DNA from: Solirubrobacterales bacterium
GTDB taxonomy: Bacteria; Actinomycetota; Thermoleophilia; Solirubrobacterales; 70-9
Direction: 5' to 3'
Assembly: GCA_013694825.1 (NCBI GenBank)
Contig: JACDBR010000051.1
Span: forward strand, 1 to 12,522
DNA length: 12,522 nucleotides
Each line of letters opens with the position of its first letter. Positions within the stretch are counted from its first letter, which is position 1. Below, piece by piece: positions 6,101 to 11,105 of this stretch. A program made the translations under genes and the position numbers. The notes beneath the pieces were generated by a model that saw only the letters and a program-made list of their open reading frames with translations, was not told where the DNA came from and did not search any database.

Positions 6101-6562
6101 ATGAAGTCGGCGGCGATGCGACGCGCGAGGGTGGAGGATGCCGCGCAGATCCGCGAGCTGGTCGTCTCGGCGTACGCCCATTACCCGAGTCGCATCGGCG
6201 TGCGGCCGGCGCCGCTCGATCTCGATTACGCCACCGAGATCGCGGAGAAGGAGGTCTGGCTGGCCAGCATCGATGGCGAGCCTCGCGGCGTGCTGGTGAT
6301 TCGATGCGATGGCGAGCGGGTCATCGTCGACAACGTGGCCGTCGCTCCCGACGCTCAGCGATCGGGCCTCGGTCGGGCGCTGCTCGCTCAGGCCGAGGCG
6401 CGGGCGGCCGCGCTGGGAGCGGTCGAGCTGCGCCTGCTCACCCACGAGCTGATGACCGAGAACCGAAGGATCTACGAGCGACTCGGCTGGGAGCCGATCG
6501 AAGCGCCGCCCGACGAACGCTTCTCGCGCGTGCACTTCCGCAAGCCGGTCAGCCGCGAGTAG
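6101..6562 (+). CDS. GNAT-family N-acetyltransferase, substrate unknown
   Basis: A 153-residue single-domain GNAT protein, expected to transfer an acetyl group from acetyl-CoA to an amine. Residues 7-25 give the N-terminal strand and helix (RRARVEDAAQIRELV). The core strand VDNVAVAPDAQRSGLGRAL (about 77-93) contains the acetyl-CoA pyrophosphate loop Q86-R-S-G-L-G91, and NRRIYERLGW (121-130) is the classic motif B end with Tyr as the probable general acid (Y125). Not enough is visible to predict a substrate. The ATG at 6101 is chosen because it places the first strand correctly; an ATG five codons later is possible. It follows truA by 17 bases and converges on the next gene with a 61-base gap in which I see only a weak, bulged inverted repeat. 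Confidence 0.9.
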   Translation: MKSAAMRRARVEDAAQIRELVVSAYAHYPSRIGVRPAPLDLDYATEIAEKEVWLASIDGEPRGVLVIRCDGERVIVDNVAVAPDAQRSGLGRALLAQAEARAAALGAVELRLLTHELMTENRRIYERLGWEPIEAPPDERFSRVHFRKPVSRE

Positions 6563-6623
6563 CTGCGCGGCGACTGGGCGAGCTCGAAATCCGCGTGCAG
6601 ACGGCTTGCCCACGATTCGTCGC

Positions 6624-7418
6624 TCAGCCGTCGAGCCACCTGCTGAGCCCGGCCGGGGCGGCCAGCGAGCCGGCGCTGCCGCGGTCGCGGAGCTCCTCAG
6701 CCGCGACCAGCCCGTTGACGGCGGCCCAAGCGAGCCCGCCCCCGACGCTGATCCGCTGTGCGCCGGCCTCGACGATCTCGCTCACGGCCAGGCCCGGCCG
6801 GGCGAGCACGTTGACGGGCTTGTCGACCTGCTTGCACACGGCCGCGATCTCCTCGCCGCTGCGGAGCCCGGGCGCATAGAGCACGTCGGCGCCGGCTCGG
6901 GCGTAGGCCTGCAGGCGGTCGATCGTGTCCTCGAGGTTGGGGTTGCCGCGGACATGGTTCTCGGCGCGCGCCGTGAGCGTGAACGGAAAGTCAAGGCGTG
7001 CAGCCGCCTCGGCGGCCACGGCCACCCGCTCGGCGGCGTGATCGCGGTCGTAGATCCGACCGCCGGGGTCGTAGTCCTCGATCGAGCCGCCGACGGCACC
7101 GGCCTCGGCCACTCGGGTGATCGCGAGGGCCACGTGCTCGGGGCCGGGGCCGTATCCATTCTCGAGGTCGACCGACACGGGCAGCTCGGTGGCCTCGTCG
7201 AGGGCGCGAACGTGGGCCGCCACCTCGTCGAGGCCGACGCTCCCGTCGGCGCGCCCAAGCGTGAACGCGAAGCCGGAGCTCGTAGTCGCGAGCGCCCGGA
7301 AGCCAAGTCCCGCGAGCACTTTCGCCGAGCCGGCATCCCACGGGTTCGGGATCAGGAAGGGCTCGCCCAGGTGCAGGTCGCGGAAGTCAGCGGCCTTTCG
7401 CTCCCGGTCCGGTCTCAT
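6624..7418 (-). CDS. Isocitrate lyase/PEP mutase-family enzyme
   Basis: A 264-residue TIM-barrel enzyme of the PEP mutase/isocitrate lyase superfamily, which makes or breaks C-C or P-C bonds next to a 2-oxo acid bound through Mg2+. Visible are FLIPNPWDAGSAKVL (21-35), ATTSSGFA (44-51), the Mg-site strand VSVDLENGYG with D84 (81-90), GGSIEDYDP with E114 (110-118), and TARAEN with R151 (149-154). The KKCGH catalytic loop of true isocitrate lyase is missing, so it is not a glyoxylate-shunt lyase. Possible roles are carboxyphosphonoenolpyruvate mutase-like, methylisocitrate lyase-like or oxaloacetate-decarboxylase-like activity; the substrate is unknown. The start at 7418 is preferred over a longer in-frame one at 7472, because the longer N-terminus is an Arg/Ala tract unlike the family and TATCGT lies 8 bases before 7418. 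Confidence 0.87.
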   Translation of the reverse strand: MRPDRERKAADFRDLHLGEPFLIPNPWDAGSAKVLAGLGFRALATTSSGFAFTLGRADGSVGLDEVAAHVRALDEATELPVSVDLENGYGPGPEHVALAITRVAEAGAVGGSIEDYDPGGRIYDRDHAAERVAVAAEAAARLDFPFTLTARAENHVRGNPNLEDTIDRLQAYARAGADVLYAPGLRSGEEIAAVCKQVDKPVNVLARPGLAVSEIVEAGAQRISVGGGLAWAAVNGLVAAEELRDRGSAGSLAAPAGLSRWLDG

Positions 7419-7426
7419 CCCGGCCC

Positions 7427-7432
7427 ACGATA
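7427..7432 (-). promoter_or_regulatory. TANNNT box (TATCGT) ahead of the PEP mutase-family gene
   Basis: On the - strand TATCGT lies 8 bases before the chosen ATG at 7418. No Shine-Dalgarno sequence is present. It supports the shorter start for this gene. Confidence 0.35.
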
Positions 7433-7436
7433 AGGC

Positions 7437-7463
7437 CGCGCGACGAGCTCGGCTCGCCGCGCG
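7437..7463. repeat. 12-bp-arm inverted repeat in a divergent promoter gap
   Basis: Arms 7437-7448 and 7452-7463 pair at 11 of 12 positions around a 3-base loop (TCG). It lies 19 bases upstream of the PEP mutase-family start and 117 bases upstream of the glyoxalase-fold start, in their shared 162-base upstream gap. It could be an operator or a transcript hairpin; CG-rich repeats also arise by composition. Confidence 0.4.
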
Positions 7464-7580
7464 CTGGACCAAGAGCGGCGCCCCTCACCGGCAAGCTCGT
7501 CCTCCCCGCCGATCCGAAGCGCTGACCGTGATGGGCGTGGATGATCAAGTGACACACGCATCCCACCGAAAGGACGCAGC

Positions 7581-7954
7581 ATGGATCTGAAGCTCGAAGT
7601 AGTCCCCATCCCGGTCTCCGACGTCGACGCGGCGAAGGCCTTCTACACCGAGCAGGTCGGCTTCAACCTCGACCACGACGTCCGCCCCAGCGAGAGCATG
7701 CGGGTCGTGCAGATGACGCCGCCCGGCTCGGCCTGCTCGGTCGTGATCGGGGTCGGCCTGCCGCTCGGCGACCCCGGCTCGGTCAAGGGCGTCCAACTCG
7801 TCGTCGAGGATGTCGACGCCGTACGCGCGGCGCTCGCCGGCCGGGGCGCCGCCGTCGGCGACGTGCAACAGCTCGGGCCCGAGGGCTCCCCGGCTCACGC
7901 TTCGTCTTCTTCCAGGATCCCGACGGCAACGGATGGGCCGTGCAGGAGCGGTAG
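7581..7954 (+). pseudogene. Glyoxalase/bleomycin-resistance-fold (VOC) protein, frameshifted
   Basis: The ATG at 7581, with AAAGGA at 7568-7573, opens a VOC-superfamily protein: DLKLEVVPIPVSDVDAAKAFY (residues 2-22), the EQVGFNLDHD strand, VVQMTPPGSACSVVIG and VQLVVEDVDAVRAALAGRG. These are the paired beta-alpha-beta-beta-beta modules of a metal- or ligand-binding protein of about 120 residues. In frame, the sequence loses similarity after GPEGSP and runs on into the next gene as a Ser/Arg-rich tail to 8177. Adding one base to the C run at 7888-7891 restores GPEGSPG-S-RFVFFQDPDGNGWAVQER and a TAG at 7952-7954, the standard VOC ending including its E/Q-type terminal metal strand. So this is a one-base deletion or an assembly error. 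The restored gene would be about 124 residues and would stop 13 bases before the converging arginase-fold gene. Function unknown within the superfamily. Confidence 0.8.
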
Positions 7955-7967
7955 CGCGATTGGCCGC

Positions 7968-8828
7968 TCAGCGTTGCCGCGAGGCGAGCGTTGCGATGCG
8001 GCGGGCGATCGCGTTCGCGGCGGCGGCGACGGAGCCGTCGCCGTCGAGTCGCGGGTCGTACGCGGTCAGCGCGGCGGCGGCGACGTCGAAGCGTGCGAAG
8101 GTCGAGGACACCGCGGCGAGTACGCCGTCGAGATCGGGACCGCCAGGGGCGGCGTAGGCGTTGGGGCGCCCGACTGACGTATCGAGGACGTCGAGATCGA
8201 TGTGCAGGTATACGCGCTCGACCCGCTTGCGGAGTCCGTCGACGGCCCGCTCGAGCGCGTCTGTCGCGACTGCCCCGGGCACGATCTGGAGCCGTGAGCT
8301 CGTGAGCCGGTCGCGCTGGTAGGGCTCAAGATCGCGGGTGCCCACCAGCACGACGCTGTCCTCGTCGACCACCCGAAAGTCGGGGATCGTCTCGCGCAGC
8401 GCTCGCCAGCAACCACCGGTGAGGATGGCCAGGCCCATCACGTCGGTGAAGCCGGAGAGATTGTCTTCAGGGGTATCGAAGTCGGCATGGGCGTCGAGCC
8501 ACACAACACCGAGCCCTTGGCCGCCCCCGGCGCCGGCCGTGGTGCCCAGGCAGCTGGCGCAGTTGCCCCCTAACACAAGCGGAAACCCCTTCCGGGCGCG
8601 GGCGTGGGCCACGCGCCGGGCCAGCCTCCGGACGAGCTCGAAGATCCGCGCGACCTCGGGCAGCGTCTCGTCAACCGGTGGCACCCACACCACGCGCGGC
8701 TCAAACCCCGTCTGCGCAAGCCCTGTGCGGAACTCCTCGTCGGCGGCCAGCACCCTCGCACCGAGGCCCATGCTCACGTCGGCAAGGCCGGCGTGATACG
8801 GCCAAGCGATGAGATCGAGCTCGGCCAT
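7968..8828 (-). CDS. Arginase/agmatinase-fold protein with altered active site
   Basis: A 286-residue ureohydrolase-fold protein. Two of the three metal motifs are intact: WLDAHADFD (110-118; D112, H114, D116) and HIDLDVLD (209-216; D211, D213). The first motif, GGDHS in arginases, reads GGNCAS (87-92), so the metal-binding His is Cys90 and the preceding Asp is Asn89. The arginase Glu that holds the guanidinium group (EVNP) is replaced in AYDP by A256. Both changes argue against a normal arginase or agmatinase; it may use another amidine-like substrate, bind a different metal set, or be non-hydrolytic. Length and domain order are otherwise standard. The ATG at 8828 has no proper Shine-Dalgarno sequence but has TAGGCT 10 bases upstream. 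It converges on the glyoxalase-fold gene. Fold assignment is confident, activity is not. Confidence 0.85.
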   Translation of the reverse strand: MAELDLIAWPYHAGLADVSMGLGARVLAADEEFRTGLAQTGFEPRVVWVPPVDETLPEVARIFELVRRLARRVAHARARKGFPLVLGGNCASCLGTTAGAGGGQGLGVVWLDAHADFDTPEDNLSGFTDVMGLAILTGGCWRALRETIPDFRVVDEDSVVLVGTRDLEPYQRDRLTSSRLQIVPGAVATDALERAVDGLRKRVERVYLHIDLDVLDTSVGRPNAYAAPGGPDLDGVLAAVSSTFARFDVAAAALTAYDPRLDGDGSVAAAANAIARRIATLASRQR

Positions 8829-8838
8829 CCCCTGCGGC

Positions 8839-8844
8839 AGCCTA
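8839..8844 (-). promoter_or_regulatory. TANNNT box (TAGGCT) ahead of the arginase-fold gene
   Basis: On the - strand TAGGCT lies 10 bases before the ATG at 8828. The only SD-like bases (AGGGG) abut the ATG and are too close to act, so a leaderless start is plausible. Confidence 0.35.
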
Positions 8845-8905
8845 TCCCGGTCGCTGGAGTCCGACCGCGATCCGAGCGCTCGAGGCCTCAGAACACGATG
8901 AAGCC

Positions 8906-8919
8906 GCCCCGGTTGGGGC
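8906..8919 (-). terminator. Small GC hairpin downstream of the minus-strand cupin
   Basis: GCCCC (8906-8910), a four-base loop and GGGGC (8915-8919), 14 bases beyond the cupin stop codon on the - strand. Only five pairs and no T run, so this is a weak candidate. The rest of the 104-base gap 8829-8932 holds nothing else I can name. Confidence 0.3.
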
Positions 8920-8932
8920 AGAGCCTTTCTGC

Positions 8933-9292
8933 CTACAGGCGCCGCTCCTCGGCGGTCAGCTCGCCGCCTGCGTCGCCAGTGTTGGGGGTGCCGCGGGGCT
9001 CGATCAGCAGCACGTGTGCCTCCTCGTCGGCCTTCGGGCAGTGCTCGACACCGCGCGGCACGACGAACAGTTCTCCCGGGCCGAGCTCGACGCTGCGGTC
9101 GCGCAACTGAATCGTGAGCCGGCCCGCGATCACGAGGAAGAAGTCGTCGGTCTCGTCGTGCTGGTGCCAGACGAACTCGCCGCGCGCCTTGACGACGGCG
9201 AGCTTGTAGTCGTTCAGGTAGCCGACGATCCCGGGGCTGAAGCGTTCCTCGAGCTGGTCGAGCTTCTCGGCGAGGTTGACCTTGTCTTCCAT
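8933..9292 (-). CDS. Small single-domain cupin protein
   Basis: A 119-residue cupin with one beta-barrel. Motif 1 is GEFVWHQHDETDDFFLVIAG (38-57) with H43 and H45; an Asp (D49 or D50) stands where Glu is usual. Motif 2 is GELFVVPRGVEHCPKA (73-88) with H84. These His residues and the acidic residue should bind one divalent metal. The N-terminal 30 residues (KVNLAEKLDQLEERFSPGIVGYLNDYKLAVVKA) and the overall length match a common uncharacterised cupin group found next to metabolic genes. The ATG at 9292 is the only good start; TAAGAC lies 8 bases before it, an imperfect version of the box seen at other leaderless starts. No substrate can be predicted. Confidence 0.88.
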   Translation of the reverse strand: MEDKVNLAEKLDQLEERFSPGIVGYLNDYKLAVVKARGEFVWHQHDETDDFFLVIAGRLTIQLRDRSVELGPGELFVVPRGVEHCPKADEEAHVLLIEPRGTPNTGDAGGELTAEERRL

Positions 9293-9432
9293 GCCGAGGA
9301 GTCTTAGCGACCCTTCGTAGTAGTCGCCTTCCGACCCGGGCTGATGACGCCCTCAGGCCCCAGCTCGAGATCCAACGCGGTCGGGCGATGAATCTCCGGG
9401 CCGCGGATGGTCTCCACCTCGAAGACCGCTAC

Positions 9433-9440
9433 AAAGGAGG
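9433..9440 (+). promoter_or_regulatory. Strong Shine-Dalgarno sequence ahead of the cupin N-terminal extension
   Basis: AAAGGAGG is the best ribosome-binding site in the window. It lies 5 bases before GTG 9446 and 11 before ATG 9452, both in frame with the downstream cupin. It argues that the hydrophobic segment 9446-9577 is really translated. Confidence 0.6.
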
Positions 9441-9445
9441 ACGGC

Positions 9446-9577
9446 GTGACGATGATCGCCCACATCGCCGGCCTGCCGGCCGAGGAGCTGCTCATGGTGG
9501 CCTACGGATCCGTGGGTGTCTGGGCCGCGACTCGAGCCCAGCTGCTGGCGAGCCCGCCCCGACCACAGGAGAAGACG
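9446..9577 (+). other. In-frame hydrophobic segment upstream of cupin (N-terminal extension or small membrane protein)
   Basis: From GTG 9446 (or ATG 9452) the frame encodes MIAHIAGLPAEELLMVAYGS followed by VGVWAATRAQLLA and a short polar linker ending at the cupin start. The segment contains one likely membrane helix (about LLMVAYGSVGVWAATRAQLLA), with an HIAGLPAEE head resembling small single-helix membrane proteins that I recall from actinobacterial genomes; that resemblance is from memory and unchecked. There is no stop before the cupin, so translation from here gives a membrane-anchored cupin of about 174-176 residues. It might also be a once separate small gene that lost its stop. Prediction of either form is uncertain. 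Confidence 0.5.
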
Positions 9578-9973
9578 ATGACGCCTTCCACGCCGTACAC
9601 GTTGAAGAAGCTGAGTGAGGTCGCCGACGCCGCGCCCGGCTTTGGGATCGGAGACTTCCAGGAGGTTCGCTTCGCCAACGACGCCCTCGAGACCGAGCGG
9701 ACGGGATTCACCCACCATCTGCTCGGCCCCGGCAAGCGCCCCCCCTTCGCCCACCGCCACGAGGAGGCCGAGGAGGTCTACGTCGTGCTCGCGGGCGCCG
9801 GGCGCGTCAAGCTCGACGACGAGATCCTCGAGCTCGCCAAGCACGACGCGCTGCGCGTCGCGCCCAAGGTGACCCGAGCCTTCGAGGCCGGGCCCGACGG
9901 GCTCGAGCTGCTCGCCTTCGGTCAGCGCCACAACGGCGACGGCGAGGTGATCGAGAACTGGTGGACTGACTGA
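9578..9973 (+). CDS. Cupin-domain protein (start at internal ATG; longer form possible from 9446)
   Basis: The 131-residue form starts at ATG 9578, 6 bases after AGGAG (9567-9571), and begins MTPSTPYTLKKLSEVADAAP. Motif 1 is PFAHRHEEAEEVYVVLAGAG (56-75) with H59, H61 and an acidic cluster E62-E66. In motif 2 (DALRVAPKVTRAFEAG, 90-105) the usual third metal His is Arg100, so metal binding may be weakened or lost. It ends VIENWWTD, a terminus I associate with cupins of this size. A longer product from the strong ribosome-binding site at 9433-9440 would add a single membrane helix, so this gene may make two products. Upstream, 9293-9445 holds no clear gene. It converges on the ABC transporter operon, with a hairpin between. 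Function unknown. Confidence 0.85.
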   Translation: MTPSTPYTLKKLSEVADAAPGFGIGDFQEVRFANDALETERTGFTHHLLGPGKRPPFAHRHEEAEEVYVVLAGAGRVKLDDEILELAKHDALRVAPKVTRAFEAGPDGLELLAFGQRHNGDGEVIENWWTD

Positions 9974-9986
9974 GCGGCCCGGCGGG

Positions 9987-10009
9987 CGGCGAGCGACCCG
10001 GGCTCGCCG
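9987..10009. terminator. Hairpin between converging cupin and ABC transporter genes
   Basis: CGGCGAGC (9987-9994), 7-base loop, GCTCGCCG (10002-10009): eight perfect GC-rich pairs in the 55-base gap between two stop codons. No T run on either strand. It is placed to end both transcripts. Confidence 0.55.
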
Positions 10010-10028
10010 GCTTGCGATCAGCCCCCGG

Positions 10029-11105
10029 CTAATCGCCGTCGAGCACGTCGACCGGCCCGTCGACCCAGACCTTGACCCGGTCGCCCGGGTGCCAGGCGGG
10101 GAAGCCGAGACGTCGCGAGCGCAGCTCGCGCCCGGACCTCAGCCGCAGGCGGATCATCTGATCGTGGCCGTAGAAGTGGCGGCCGACGATCTCGGCCTCC
10201 TGGCCGCTGGCTGGGCCGGTGGTCCCGATCGCCAGCGACTCGGGGCGGATCAGCACGGACACCGGGCCGCTGTGCCCCTTCTCGACCCGCAGCGAGCCGA
10301 GCTCGCACTCGACTCGGCCGCCGGTGGCCTCACCGGGCAGCACCTCGACCTCGCCGAGGAACTCGGCCATCCAGCGGCTTGCCGGTCGCGTGTAGACCTC
10401 CTCGGGGGTCCCGGCCTGCACGATCCGCCCGTCGCGCATCACGGCGACGCGCTCGGCGAGGCTGAGCGCCTCCTGCTGGTCGTGGGTGACGAACAGCGCC
10501 GTCACGCCCGCGCCGGCGAGGATCCCGCGGATCTCGTCGCGAAGCCGCTCGCGCAGGATTGCGTCGAGGTTCGAGAAGGGCTCGTCAAGCAGCACAAGCT
10601 CTGGCGTCGGAGCGAGCGCGCGAGCCAGGGCGACGCGCTGCTGCTGGCCACCGGAGAGCTGGTGGACCGGCCGGTCGGCGACCATTCCGAGGCCGACCAG
10701 CTCCAGCACCTCGGCGACCCGCCGAGGGTCGGGGCGCCGGCCGAGCCCGTAGGCGACGTTGCCCTTGACGTCGAGGTGCGGGAACAGCGCGTAGTCCTGG
10801 AAGACCATCCCGATCCGCCGCTTCTCGGGGGCGACGAAAGCGCCTGGGCCGCTCAGCGAGCGCCCGCCGACCGAGACCTCACCGGCGTCCGGGCGCTCCA
10901 TGCCGGCGATCGCCCGCAGGGCCGTGGTCTTGCCACAGCCGCTGGGCCCGAGCAGGGCGCAGATGGTCCCAGCCTCGACTTCGAGGTCGAGCCCGGCGAG
11001 CGCGCGCGTAGGGCCGTAGCGCTTCTCGAGCCCGCGGACGCTCAGCGACGCTGCGGCTTCGGCCAGCGGCCGCTCGCCGACCGCCGTGGGGTTCTCGGCG
11101 CTCAC
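10029..11105 (-). CDS. Iron(III)-type ABC transporter ATP-binding protein
   Basis: The 358-residue ATPase powers an importer of the iron/spermidine/sulfate class. Walker A is GPSGCGKTT (53-61), the Q-loop Gln is Q103 (MVFQDYALFPH), the signature is LSGGQQQR (150-157), Walker B is VLLDEP (171-176), the D-loop is SNLDA and the switch His is H208 (VTHDQQEAL). Residues ~285-350 form a C-terminal TOBE-like regulatory domain (SVLIRPESLAIG, GRHFYGHDQMIRLRL). The frame is open far upstream within the permease gene, but the GTG at 11105 overlapping the permease TGA as GTGA is the clear start, and the extra upstream reading is only the shadow of that gene. The partner permease is of the FbpB type, so ferric iron is the likely substrate (FbpC-like). 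The substrate-binding protein is not in view and would be expected beyond the right edge. Confidence 0.9.
   Translation of the reverse strand: MSAENPTAVGERPLAEAAASLSVRGLEKRYGPTRALAGLDLEVEAGTICALLGPSGCGKTTALRAIAGMERPDAGEVSVGGRSLSGPGAFVAPEKRRIGMVFQDYALFPHLDVKGNVAYGLGRRPDPRRVAEVLELVGLGMVADRPVHQLSGGQQQRVALARALAPTPELVLLDEPFSNLDAILRERLRDEIRGILAGAGVTALFVTHDQQEALSLAERVAVMRDGRIVQAGTPEEVYTRPASRWMAEFLGEVEVLPGEATGGRVECELGSLRVEKGHSGPVSVLIRPESLAIGTTGPASGQEAEIVGRHFYGHDQMIRLRLRSGRELRSRRLGFPAWHPGDRVKVWVDGPVDVLDGD

Noticed and set aside
7419..7472. Longer N-terminus of the PEP mutase-family protein
   Set aside because: An 18-residue Arg/Ala tract not typical of the family; the inner ATG has the upstream box and family-like start.
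7955..8177. Tail of the glyoxalase-fold frame beyond the break
   Set aside because: It is out of the true frame, Ser/Arg/Gly-rich, and overlaps the arginase-fold gene antisense.
9304..9495. 63-residue - strand frame as a real gene
   Set aside because: Its first part lies antisense to the strong ribosome-binding site and hydrophobic segment of the + strand cupin; only the end looks coding, so it is kept as a weak finding and not as a feature.
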